DNA from: JAQVIJ01 sp041287365
Lineage (GTDB): Bacteria > Desulfobacterota > Dissulfuribacteria > Dissulfuribacterales > DYLC01
Assembly: GCA_041287365.1 (NCBI GenBank)
Contig: JBEULL010000017.1
Coordinates: 62,001-126,000 of the forward strand
DNA: 64,000 bases
Reading direction: 5' to 3'
Shown here: piece by piece, positions 34,779 to 43,533 of the stretch
Layout: the number at the start of each line of letters is the position of its first letter
Position numbering within the stretch: position 1 is the stretch's first letter
The notes under the pieces: model-generated
Seen by the model: the letters and a program-made list of their open reading frames with translations, nothing else
Databases searched by the model: none
What the model was told of the DNA's origin: nothing
Made by a program: the position numbers and the translations under genes

Positions 34779-34812
34779 CACACGGAAACCATGAAAAATC
34801 AAAAACGACCAA

Positions 34813-34926
34813 AGTCGGCGAATGGGTGTTTGTGGAATGAGGCAGCCATAGAAGGGCTGCCGTCGGCAAATCCACCTTCAAGAGAGAGGTTATTTGCCGC
34901 AGGGAACAAATGCCCATTCGCTGACT
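34813..34926 (+). ncRNA. Candidate structured RNA: 21-bp closing stem with two hairpins (three-way junction)
   Basis: Positions 34813-34833 pair with 34906-34926 over 21 consecutive positions when G-U pairs are allowed (817-922, 827-912 and 828-911 are wobble). Inside are hairpin 1, ggcagcc 34841-34847 / ggctgcc 34855-34861 with a 7-nt loop, and hairpin 2, cggcaaat 34864-34871 / atttgccg 34892-34899. The wobble pairs work only on the + strand, which argues for an RNA transcribed with the operon. It lies in the 185-nt gap between flxD and flxC and ends 38 nt before the flxC ATG. I do not recognise a known riboswitch class. Confidence 0.6.
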
Positions 34927-34963
34927 CCACATATTTGGAATGCAATCTTTCGAGGTTTACATT

Positions 34964-36007
34964 ATGAGCAGCAAATATCTTGAACTCACGCAGGAGATTC
35001 GAAGACAGGCAAGGGAACTCCTCGCATCAGGCGAGGTTGCGGCCTTTTTGGGTTTTACAGCTGGAAGTCTTTCTATGACTACTCGGCCCTTTGTGGCCAG
35101 GACGCCCGAGGATGCAGAAAAACTCGTTTGGAACAGCTTTTGTGTCGTGAATTTAGCCAATTATCTGCCAGCGCTTTTGAAGAGCCTGGAACCTCCCAGA
35201 GGCCCCAAGGACCCACCGCCCACCGGTCCCTTACCCAAGGTCGGTGTTCTTGCCACGGGCTGCTGGTCTCGAAATATGGTGGTTCAGGCTCAGGAGAATC
35301 AGGTGGATCGGAGTCGGCTCGTGATTCTGGGTGTCCCCAGCCGGGGGATGGTGGATCGAAAGAATGTCGTGGCCGCCCTCAAGGGCAAAGAGGTGTTGGA
35401 CGTGGTTGAAGATGACCATGTGCTTCGAGTCAAGGGCAAGTGGGGAGAGGAGGAGATTTCCCGCTGGTCTGTGGTTCGAGATAACTGTCAGAGCTGTACT
35501 CACCCCAACCCCGTTATTTACGATCGCATGCTCGATACCCCTTCTGAACGGGCATCTCAGGCACCTTTTGCCCAAATCGAGGCCATCGAGGCCATGTCTG
35601 CAAATGAACGCTGGCAGTGGTTTACTCAAGAGTTTTCCTCCTGTATTCGCTGTTATGCCTGTAGAAACGCCTGCCCCCTCTGCTACTGCACCACCTGTTT
35701 TGTGGATGATAATCGCCCGCAGTGGGTGGGCAAGACACTGAAAAATCCCGATGTTCTGACCTTTCACATTCTGCGGGCCTTTCACTGTGCTGGAAGATGC
35801 ACGGACTGCGGCGCCTGTGAAAGCGTGTGTCCCATGGGAATCAAGGTGAGGTTGCTCACCAAAAAGCTTTCCAAGGATGTGTTGACCCTGTTTGGTGTGG
35901 AGGCTGGAATGGATATTACGATTCCGGCTCCTTTCACCACCTATGCACCTTCGGATCAGAATCCATTTGAATGCGATACCTGTTCATCTACGAATAAAAA
36001 AGAGTGA
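34964..36007 (+). CDS. flxC: FlxC-like 4Fe-4S dicluster protein with F420-hydrogenase beta-like N-terminus
   Basis: This is a 347-residue soluble Fe-S protein. Residues about 75-200 resemble the FrhB/FdhB-type beta-subunit region (LPKVGVLATGCWSRN, RLVILGVPSRGM, RDNCQSCTHPNPVIYD). The C-terminal half carries CIRCYACRNACPLCYCTTC and CTDCGACESVC, typical [4Fe-4S] sites. The start is taken at ATG 34964 with cgagg 8 nt upstream. It ends 4 bp before flxB. In Desulfovibrio the corresponding FlxB and FlxC proteins relay electrons between FlxA and FlxD; the exact match to FlxC is by order and architecture. Confidence 0.82.
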   Translation: MSSKYLELTQEIRRQARELLASGEVAAFLGFTAGSLSMTTRPFVARTPEDAEKLVWNSFCVVNLANYLPALLKSLEPPRGPKDPPPTGPLPKVGVLATGCWSRNMVVQAQENQVDRSRLVILGVPSRGMVDRKNVVAALKGKEVLDVVEDDHVLRVKGKWGEEEISRWSVVRDNCQSCTHPNPVIYDRMLDTPSERASQAPFAQIEAIEAMSANERWQWFTQEFSSCIRCYACRNACPLCYCTTCFVDDNRPQWVGKTLKNPDVLTFHILRAFHCAGRCTDCGACESVCPMGIKVRLLTKKLSKDVLTLFGVEAGMDITIPAPFTTYAPSDQNPFECDTCSSTNKKE

Positions 36008-36011
36008 TGCC

Positions 36012-37031
36012 ATGAAGACTCAGATCGATAGAAACCAATTGGTTCAGTGGCTGCAGCATACTTTGGATGGCTTTGAGCTGTTTTATCCGATGAAGGATGC
36101 CCAAACTGGTGTGGTGCATCTGCGGAATGCAAAGGATACGGCAATTGATGCAGACTCGGTACTGAAGCCTGTCCCAGGTGTGCCCAAGACCTCCATCAAG
36201 ACATTCTTTATGCCGCAGCCTGAGGTCATTGCACGTTTTTCAGTGAATTCCAAGGATGCCCAGGCATTTGTTTTGAGGGCACTCGATGCCCAGTCGCCAC
36301 GGCGTGTGCTTCTGAACATTCGGCCCTGTGATGCTCGAAGCGTAGCCTTGAATGCCAAGCCCTATGCCGACGACCCATATTTTCAAGGGCTCATGGCGCG
36401 CACTGTTATCATAGGCCGGACATGCACCGAGACATGTGCCACCTGTTTCTGTGAGCGGGTGGGCGGCTCTCCTCAAGGGACAGAGGGCATGGATGTGGTG
36501 CTGAGGGAGGTGGAGGACGGGTTTAGCCTGAAGGCATTGACTCAAAAGGGAGCGGCTTTTCTTAAGGAGACCGGCTGTGACATGCAAGGCCTTGAGCTAT
36601 CTCAGATTTCAGGGGATGGGCGCCCTGAATTGCCGAAAATCGCCATGGAAATGCGTGAAAAAGACCTGCTTGAGTTATATAATGCGCCGTTTTGGCCACA
36701 GGTGGCCGAGCCGTGTATCAACTGCGGGGCATGCACATTCCTTTGCCCCACCTGTTACTGTTTTGATATTCAGGACGAGGTCCTTGGAACCAAAGGCGTG
36801 CGGCTGCGCTATTGGGACTCCTGTATGTTTCCGCTCTTTACCCTGCATGCATCAGGGCATAATCCTCGTGGTCAGAAGGTGCAGCGGGTCAGGAACCGTT
36901 TTATGCATAAATTCAAGTACTTCCCTGACCGATTCGGCCCTGTTTCCTGTGTGGGCTGTGGAAGGTGTGTAAAGGACTGTCCTGTGAATATCGATATTCG
37001 TGAGGTGATCTCCCTCATGCAGGCCGTTTAA
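36012..37031 (+). CDS. flxB: FlxB-like 4Fe-4S protein (sulfhydrogenase beta-subunit family)
   Basis: This is a 339-residue protein. The N-terminal two thirds match the hydrogenase/sulfur reductase beta-subunit family: PQPEVIARFS, LLNIRPCDARSVALNA, CTETCATCFCERVGG. The last third has CINCGACTFLCPTCYC and CVGCGRCVKDCPVN for [4Fe-4S] clusters. ATG 36012 is 4 bp after flxC; longer in-frame starts lie inside flxC. The likely role is to pass electrons from the flavin in FlxA. Confidence 0.87.
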   Translation: MKTQIDRNQLVQWLQHTLDGFELFYPMKDAQTGVVHLRNAKDTAIDADSVLKPVPGVPKTSIKTFFMPQPEVIARFSVNSKDAQAFVLRALDAQSPRRVLLNIRPCDARSVALNAKPYADDPYFQGLMARTVIIGRTCTETCATCFCERVGGSPQGTEGMDVVLREVEDGFSLKALTQKGAAFLKETGCDMQGLELSQISGDGRPELPKIAMEMREKDLLELYNAPFWPQVAEPCINCGACTFLCPTCYCFDIQDEVLGTKGVRLRYWDSCMFPLFTLHASGHNPRGQKVQRVRNRFMHKFKYFPDRFGPVSCVGCGRCVKDCPVNIDIREVISLMQAV

Positions 37032-37045
37032 CAAGGGGTTAAAAC

Positions 37046-37891
37046 ATGTGCAATCAGAAGAATCCATATCTGCCATACAGTGTGATCATAGACGATATTG
37101 TGGTCGAGACAGAGGACAAGAGCCTCAAGACCTTCAAACTGGTGATAGAGGACGAAGGGGCAAGGGAGGCCTGGAATCACAATCCAGGGCAATTTGCCAT
37201 GCTTTCCGTGCCAGGAAAGGGCGAATCGGCCATTGGTATTGCCTCTTCTCCAACAGAAAAGGGCTATCTGCTCTTTACGGTGAGCCGTATCGGATCCCTC
37301 ACAACTGCCCTGCATCAACTGCCAAAGGGGGCCAGAATCGGCGTTAGAGGGCCGCTTGGTAACGGTTTTCCACTGGCTTCTGATTTCAAAGGCAAAAATA
37401 TAGTAATTATTGCAGGTGGTTATGCCTTCACTACCCTTCGGGCGACGATTATATATCTCCTGGCTCACAGGCAGGATTACGGAAAGATTACTCTGATTTA
37501 TGGGGCAAGGACGCCTGGAATGCTGTTATACAGGGATGAGCTCAAGGCGTGGCAAGAGAGCGGCTTAGTGGACTGCCACATCACGGTGGATCGAGAGGCT
37601 TCAGGCTGGAAGGGCATAGTGGGTTTTGTGCCTGCTGTTACGGAGAAGGTGGCGCCATCGCCAGAGAACAGCGTGGCCCTGGTGTGCGGCCCGCCTATCA
37701 TGATCAAGTTTACCATGCCTTCTCTGGAAAAAACGGGGTGGAAGGACGACCAGATATATCTTTCTTTAGAAAACCGCATGAAATGTGGTCTGGGTGTATG
37801 CGGCCACTGCAATGTCGGCCCTGTTTATGTCTGTAAGGACGGTCCTGTGTTTACCAGAGAGCAGGTCAAGCGGCTTCCGGTGGAGTTTTAA
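37046..37891 (+). CDS. flxA: FlxA-like FAD/NAD(P)-binding and [2Fe-2S] oxidoreductase (hydrogenase gamma-subunit family)
   Basis: This is a 281-residue ferredoxin-NAD reductase fold. The FAD domain ends with GPLGNGFPLA, the NAD site starts IVIIAGGYAFTTLRA and includes ITLIYGARTPGMLLYRDEL, and the C-terminal cysteines CGLGVCGHCNVGPVYVC form the [2Fe-2S] loop. It is the expected electron entry point from a pyridine nucleotide. It is the last gene of the operon, 14 bp after flxB; no clear terminator is visible in the following 236 bp. Confidence 0.9.
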   Translation: MCNQKNPYLPYSVIIDDIVVETEDKSLKTFKLVIEDEGAREAWNHNPGQFAMLSVPGKGESAIGIASSPTEKGYLLFTVSRIGSLTTALHQLPKGARIGVRGPLGNGFPLASDFKGKNIVIIAGGYAFTTLRATIIYLLAHRQDYGKITLIYGARTPGMLLYRDELKAWQESGLVDCHITVDREASGWKGIVGFVPAVTEKVAPSPENSVALVCGPPIMIKFTMPSLEKTGWKDDQIYLSLENRMKCGLGVCGHCNVGPVYVCKDGPVFTREQVKRLPVEF

Positions 37892-38127
37892 GGTGGGGAG
37901 AATGCAAGGCACCGTATCAAATTGAAATGCTTCATGCCTCTAAAAAGATGAATCTAAAAACAATCCTTTCCTGCGAACTTGAGTTGGACAGCAAACTAAT
38001 TCAAAAGACGGTATAACACAGATAGAGCAAAAGAAGATCATAGAAGACAATAATGGACTCATGTCTGTTAGTTGAGTTCAACTTGTAAGTGCACCGTTAG
38101 TGGTTAGGTGGGGGGCAAGTTAAAGCA
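37892..38127. other. Convergent intergenic gap, no feature found
   Basis: This 236-bp gap lies between convergent flxA and the MFS gene. I see no ORF with a ribosome binding site and no clear hairpin with a T-run on either strand. The start of the gap has short AT-rich runs only. Confidence 0.5.
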
Positions 38128-39333
38128 TCAAACATTCTTTTCCTTTTCAACATACAAAAAAACAATAAACATCAATGCGGCTAAAATAGCAGTCACAGCC
38201 CCGAAATAAAATGTTGCTGCAGGCGAGATGTGTTCCCACAGCCACCCACCAACAATGCTTGCCGGAAGTACGGCAAGCCCTATCACCATATTATAAAGCC
38301 CGAAGGCTGTGGCCTTGAAATCCGCCGGAATGACGGTGGCAAGATATGCCTTTTGTATCCCCTCGGTAAAACCCATAAACACACCGTATGCCGCAAACAA
38401 CAGCCAGATCATCGAGATGCTTTCTGCCATCGCAAACCCTGCATAAATAGCGGCAAAGAGCACAAAACCTATTAGAATAACCCGCTTTTTCCCGAAGTTG
38501 TCTGCAAGCATACCAGCCGGAAAGGATGAAATAGCGTATATGAAATTGAATGTCATATAGACGATGGGAATCATGGCCGTTGAAATACCTGTTTGCTGGG
38601 CCTTCAGTATGAGAAATGCGTCACTGGAATTACCAAAGGCAAAAATTGCTGCAATGAACATGAAAAAGAAAAATCTTCTGGAGAAATGGGCCCACGTGAG
38701 CCTTGGCATAACGGCCGCTGCCTCTCTTTTACGTACCTCTTTGATGAAAAACACAATGAGCAACACGGCAACGAGCCCCGGAATCATGGAGAGCCAGAAG
38801 ACCAGCCGATAATTCTCATGGAAATATGCCAAAATGGAAAAGGCCAGAAGGGGGCCGAATACGGCGCCCAATGTGTCCATGCCGCGATGCAGCCCAAAGG
38901 CCCTGCCAAGATGCGCTGCATCGGTGGACTCGGCCAGAATGGCATCCCGCGGGGCGGTCCGAATCCCCTTGCCCAATCTATCCGTAAATCTGGAGCCGAG
39001 GACACCATGCCAGGACTGGGCTGTGGCAATGAGCGGCCTGCTCAGTGTAGCCAATCCATAACCGAATGCCATCAACCATTTACGACTTCCGATTCTGTCG
39101 GAAAGCCAACCTGAAAAGACCTTGAGAAGGCTCGCAGTGGCCTCTGCGATACCTTCGATCAGACCTATCACAGACTTATCGGCACTCAAGACATTGGCAA
39201 GGAAAAGGGGCACCAGGGGATAGACCATCTCGGAACTCACGTCCATGAAAAAGCTCACGACACCGGTTATTACCACATTCCGGTTGAAACCTTTGAAGCA
39301 AGAAATACATGATAAAATGGTCATGTCAGCCAC
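38128..39333 (-). CDS. MFS transporter, about 12 TM helices
   Basis: This is a 401-residue major facilitator protein. The loop 2-3 signature is GWLSDRIGSRKWL, and the TM4-5 region has DRLGKGIRTAPRDAIL, which is shared by a family of uncharacterised MFS proteins with AERGHRGMDTLGA-like motifs (here AFGLHRGMDTLGA). The substrate is unknown. The frame starts at GTG 39333 or ATG 39324. It overlaps the preceding nuclease-helicase gene by up to 8 bp, suggesting co-transcription with it. Confidence 0.82.
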   Translation of the reverse strand: MADMTILSCISCFKGFNRNVVITGVVSFFMDVSSEMVYPLVPLFLANVLSADKSVIGLIEGIAEATASLLKVFSGWLSDRIGSRKWLMAFGYGLATLSRPLIATAQSWHGVLGSRFTDRLGKGIRTAPRDAILAESTDAAHLGRAFGLHRGMDTLGAVFGPLLAFSILAYFHENYRLVFWLSMIPGLVAVLLIVFFIKEVRKREAAAVMPRLTWAHFSRRFFFFMFIAAIFAFGNSSDAFLILKAQQTGISTAMIPIVYMTFNFIYAISSFPAGMLADNFGKKRVILIGFVLFAAIYAGFAMAESISMIWLLFAAYGVFMGFTEGIQKAYLATVIPADFKATAFGLYNMVIGLAVLPASIVGGWLWEHISPAATFYFGAVTAILAALMFIVFLYVEKEKNV

Positions 39334-42238
39334 ATATATGCACTGTAAAATCAGACAACACTCGATTTTCTGCGTTAAACATAACGTTCATATGCATTTC
39401 CCTGTCCACATACAGACAACCCTTTTGTTTCATGGCGTTTTTCTTGAAACTGGACAGCACAGGGACCGTCTCCGCCAATCGCCAGTCCCCTACAATGATG
39501 AGCTGTTTTCTGGCCCTGGATACCGCCACATTCAGACGCCTTGCATCGGAATAGAGGTCAGGGAGGGCTCCATTGGAAATACACAGTGAAAGCAGTATCA
39601 AATCCCTTTCATCCCCCTGAAAACGATCCACCGTGTCGACCAAGGCCTTGACTTCTGATGAATGGCTGAAACAACCTTGAAAATTCATTTGCAATGCCTT
39701 GCGGATTGCAGCCACCTGTGCCCTGAACGGGGCGATAATCCCTAATCGTGGTCTGTGACAATCGTCGGACATACACAAAAAATCCGGCTTCGAGAGCCTC
39801 AATACACGGATTATGGCATCCACTTCCTGCGGATTGTGTTTCGCCCTTCCATCTTGCAGACAAATATACGACGGCACATCCAAAAGCACCAACGGGCTGC
39901 CCTGCAAGACCTTCAGCGGCTGTGACAGCACATCATCAGACTCGTCTTCAACCGCCACATTCGATATGTAACACATGGGACAGGACACCAGCCTGCCTTC
40001 ATAAAATTCCCTGGAAATCAGTTCCGCAATAGGCTCAGGCATACGAAACTGTTCGGTAAGCATGATTTTTGTCTTCACAAGATCGGCATGGTTTATCATG
40101 CGTTCAAAGAGCGTCTCTTTGAGCAGCACGGCCTTGGGACTCTGCACCACAGGCGGAAGCTGTCTGTGGTCACCCACCAGAATGAAACGTTTTGCCAGGC
40201 GAATGGCACCGATGGTCTGTGGAAGCAATAATTGAGCGGCTTCGTCCACTATGGCCACATCGAACAGCTCATCCTTGGTCAGAAAATCATATCTACCCGA
40301 AAGCCATGCCTGAGTGGTAGCCACATAAACAGGGTTAGAGGCGACCAATTCCTTCAAGGCCGTAATACGGCCATGCACCGTGTCATGGGATGAGATTATC
40401 CGCTCCAGATGCGGCAGTCGCTCGTCGGAATTAGAGACAGAACCCAGGTAGTAAAATTCCAGCTCGGGCGCCGCTGCCATGAGCTTGGAACAGACCTCTT
40501 CCACCGCCCGATGAGTGAAACAGGCCACCATCACCCGTTTTCCAGCCTTATGTAATTCATGAATCATACGGGCTATGGTATAGGTTTTGCCGGTGCCTGG
40601 AGGCCCTTGCACCAGCAATAACCGCCCATCGTCTTTCATGGCATGTAACACAACCTGACGCTGGGATTTGGACAGGCCGTCTTTTGCACAAAAGGAAAAA
40701 TCACCGGTACCTAATCCTTCCGCAGGCTGTGCATCGATGGATCGGCAGGGTTGAACGCTGTCTCGATTCAACAAGAATTTCGAAAGCCACACAAGATTTT
40801 CATTCCTGAACAGCTCTGCAAGGCCTGCAAAATTCACCTCGAAAAGGGTCTCTGATGAATGGATGTCCAGATATGCTGGCTTGAACCAGAGTTCATCGGC
40901 GGGGATGTCAAGAATCACCTTTACCATGTCATGCCCCACATAGGAGAGCACACATTCCACACAATGGGGTCCCAGAGGCCCTGATTCGTTGCTCAAAAGG
41001 CAACGTTCCCCTTCTCTCAACTCGGAGTTGTTTTCACAAAAAAGTACCAAGTGCTTCGCTCCACTACTCTGCTGCACGTCCATAATCCGCAACGCCCGCC
41101 CCTGTTTCAGTCTCTCGTCGGCGTTCAATGCAAAATATCTGCCTTGGGACCGTTTTATGAGGCTGTATTCTTCCATCATGGCCTTTACATAGGAATTGAA
41201 CAATACCGACTCATCGCTCGCACCATGAAACAAACCGGCAAGGGCCTCACATTCAGACCGATTTGAGCACTTGAGGCAACGTTTCTCATCCCTTTGAAAA
41301 TCCAGCCTGCCTGTGAGGTCGGCGGCTATCAACTCGTTGCGCATGTTCATTAGATTCACCGTGTCGGCATAGGACATCGGCACCTTTCGAGTCAGAAATT
41401 CCGCCTTCTTATCCTCGCCTGAATATATGATCAGAGGTGCAAGTACCCTTCGTTCCGGAAATTTCAGTTGCAGCATCAATGAATATGCCTGTGCTTGAAA
41501 GGCGTGACCCCGCTTGGCATGTATACCCCAGCCCTTTCCTGTCTTCAGCTCAAGGGCCTGCAAACTGCCATCCTCGTATTCCACCACGGCATCTATCTTG
41601 CCTTTCAGACCCATCCTGTTGTCGATGAGATAGCGTTCTGTAAATATCTGTTTGATTTTGTGGAGTTTTTGCTTGCGATAGAGATAGAGCCTGTTCAGAT
41701 GGCTTCTGACATCCTGCTCGAAGTCCGTCAAGTCCACATCGAGAAAGGCAAACTCAAGGGCGTAATCATTAAATACAGTGGACATCTTTTGGCGCAACGC
41801 ATCGTGATTCGTATGATTTTTGAGGATGTCTTCAAAGACCGCATGAATGACTGATCCCTTTATCAGAAACCTGTTGGTCTTACGAATGGAAAAGCGTTGA
41901 TTGAGATAGGTCCGTTTGCAGTAATCGAGCTGAGTGAGTGTGGTAACGTTGATGAGCCAGTTGGGCTCCAGAATGCAATATGCCTGTTTTGCGGAATCCA
42001 AAATCAGATTGTTGCCATTCTGCACGGCATTGATCAAGGCGATCTCTATGGGCAGATGCTCGGAAAGCATGGCCGCTGCCTGAAGGGACGGATCGAAAAC
42101 AACAGGGGCAATCACTTGAAACAACCGCCCATTCCAACGCAAGAACATTACATTGCAGCCGTCCTCCTGGCGTACATCTTCCAGAAGTGCCTGAATATAT
42201 CCATGAATCTGTTCGGTTGTGCGGTCGCTGGCTGACAT
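39326..42238 (-). CDS. Dna2-like protein: Cas4-type PD-(D/E)XK nuclease fused to a UPF1-like SF1 helicase
   Basis: This is a protein of about 970 residues. At about residues 100-370 is a RecB/Cas4 nuclease with TTLTQLDYCKRTY (first cluster Cys), GSVIHAVFE, KGKIDAVVEYEDG and ALELKTGK (active-site D, E, K), then CLKCSNRSEC completing a four-Cys Fe-S cluster. The SF1 helicase follows: VQGPPGTGKTYTIARM, AIVDEAAQLLLPQ, LVGDHRQLPP, LTEQFRMPEPI, TVDRFQGDERDLILLS and NVAVSRARKQLIIVGD. The order matches eukaryotic/archaeal Dna2. A role in DNA end or flap processing is expected; a defence role is possible. ATG 42238 is chosen because the region upstream is unconserved. Confidence 0.88.
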   Translation of the reverse strand: MSASDRTTEQIHGYIQALLEDVRQEDGCNVMFLRWNGRLFQVIAPVVFDPSLQAAAMLSEHLPIEIALINAVQNGNNLILDSAKQAYCILEPNWLINVTTLTQLDYCKRTYLNQRFSIRKTNRFLIKGSVIHAVFEDILKNHTNHDALRQKMSTVFNDYALEFAFLDVDLTDFEQDVRSHLNRLYLYRKQKLHKIKQIFTERYLIDNRMGLKGKIDAVVEYEDGSLQALELKTGKGWGIHAKRGHAFQAQAYSLMLQLKFPERRVLAPLIIYSGEDKKAEFLTRKVPMSYADTVNLMNMRNELIAADLTGRLDFQRDEKRCLKCSNRSECEALAGLFHGASDESVLFNSYVKAMMEEYSLIKRSQGRYFALNADERLKQGRALRIMDVQQSSGAKHLVLFCENNSELREGERCLLSNESGPLGPHCVECVLSYVGHDMVKVILDIPADELWFKPAYLDIHSSETLFEVNFAGLAELFRNENLVWLSKFLLNRDSVQPCRSIDAQPAEGLGTGDFSFCAKDGLSKSQRQVVLHAMKDDGRLLLVQGPPGTGKTYTIARMIHELHKAGKRVMVACFTHRAVEEVCSKLMAAAPELEFYYLGSVSNSDERLPHLERIISSHDTVHGRITALKELVASNPVYVATTQAWLSGRYDFLTKDELFDVAIVDEAAQLLLPQTIGAIRLAKRFILVGDHRQLPPVVQSPKAVLLKETLFERMINHADLVKTKIMLTEQFRMPEPIAELISREFYEGRLVSCPMCYISNVAVEDESDDVLSQPLKVLQGSPLVLLDVPSYICLQDGRAKHNPQEVDAIIRVLRLSKPDFLCMSDDCHRPRLGIIAPFRAQVAAIRKALQMNFQGCFSHSSEVKALVDTVDRFQGDERDLILLSLCISNGALPDLYSDARRLNVAVSRARKQLIIVGDWRLAETVPVLSSFKKNAMKQKGCLYVDREMHMNVMFNAENRVLSDFTVHICG

Positions 42239-42462
42239 AAGAAATCCGTTATAGCATGACGGACGCAAAAAACAACATCTTTCATGATCGGGTTTTCGGT
42301 TTCCACTCGCCAAGCCACTCCGCTCAGAACCATTCATTGACAGTCAGGCCGATTTAATGATGGAATACGCGACTGAAACATCTTGGCAAAAACAATGTAG
42401 TGCGTTTTGATTTACAAGTTGGAAGCGGCTTCGGTAAGAATATCGGCTGCAGCGATCATAAT

Positions 42463-43533
42463 CTACTCACATATCTGCATAGCCGCATCGAATACCTCTT
42501 TTACCGATATGGACTTCATACACTTGAAATCCCCGCTGCATACCGGCGAACGCCTGCATGGAGCGCAAGGTAGGTCGTGAAAAATGATCTTCAACCGCTG
42601 GTTCCATGAGGCAATATACGGGCAGGTAGAGCCGAAAATGGCCACGGTAGGTATATTCGAAACCACCGCTGCGTGCGTCAACCCTGTGTCCACGCCAACG
42701 GCCAGAGACGCCCCCTGAATCAGGGCGATGGCGGTGGAAAGCGAAACCTCTCCTGCCAGAGACAAGACATTGCCTGATGCGGCTGTGATTTCCGCCGCCG
42801 GTCTTTGATCCATCGGGCCTCCAAGGATCAATACGCGATATCCAACTTTCTTGAACTTCTCAGACAGTTCCGGCCAGTAATGCTGCACCCAGTGTTTCTG
42901 GAGTCGAGTGGTAAACGGCAGAAACACCACATATCGCCCTATTTCATGACGTTGCAGCAATCGAGCCGCCTCCTCCCTGCAACTGGCTGGCACATGCACG
43001 GCAGGACGGGCTGCTTTCCGCACCACATTCAAATCCGCTCCAGTGATATGGGCAAGCAGGTACAGATATTCCGAACCCATGAATGTGTCATGAGGCGGCG
43101 TTACCAGGCCTGTCATGAGAAAACCGCCTGGTTCACGAGAGGCAATGCCCACACGCCTCTTCGCTTCGGTCAGCCGGCTCAAAAGCCGGCTGCGGATAAG
43201 ACCCTGCGCATCCACTACCAGATCATAATACGGCTTCTCATCGCCATTCGATGTCCCAGAGCGCAAGACGCGCCGAAATTCGGTCAGCTCCTTCAAGAGA
43301 GCCGATAGATGCAATGAGTTGAATTCAGCACGCCAACCCGCCTTATTCCAAAGGACAAGGCTGTTCAACAGAGGATGATGCCGGATTATTTCCGCAAAAC
43401 GCGGCTCCACCAGCCAATCTATTGAAGATGCGGGGAAAAAGTGCTTCAATCCGGAAAGCAGACAGGATGCCATGACTATATCGCCCATGGCACTGGGACG
43501 AACGATTAAAATGTGATCATGCCCTTCACTCAC
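42463..43533 (-). CDS. Glycosyltransferase family 9 (lipopolysaccharide heptosyltransferase-like)
   Basis: This is a 356-residue GT-B enzyme of the WaaC/WaaF family with an N-terminal ILIVRPSAMGDIVMAS, a sugar-nucleotide region with LPFTTRLQKHW, GVDTGLTHAAVVSNIPTVAIFG, and C-terminal PCAPCRRSPVCSGDFKCM, a Cys-rich end typical of heptosyltransferases. It adds heptose or a related sugar to the lipopolysaccharide core in the cytoplasm. It overlaps the MsbA-type gene by 8 bp, so lipid A export and core synthesis are co-expressed. Confidence 0.88.
   Translation of the reverse strand: MSEGHDHILIVRPSAMGDIVMASCLLSGLKHFFPASSIDWLVEPRFAEIIRHHPLLNSLVLWNKAGWRAEFNSLHLSALLKELTEFRRVLRSGTSNGDEKPYYDLVVDAQGLIRSRLLSRLTEAKRRVGIASREPGGFLMTGLVTPPHDTFMGSEYLYLLAHITGADLNVVRKAARPAVHVPASCREEAARLLQRHEIGRYVVFLPFTTRLQKHWVQHYWPELSEKFKKVGYRVLILGGPMDQRPAAEITAASGNVLSLAGEVSLSTAIALIQGASLAVGVDTGLTHAAVVSNIPTVAIFGSTCPYIASWNQRLKIIFHDLPCAPCRRSPVCSGDFKCMKSISVKEVFDAAMQICE

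Noticed and set aside
34779..34963. Small gene between flxD and flxC
   Set aside because: No open frame with a start and ribosome binding site; the space is explained by the paired RNA element.
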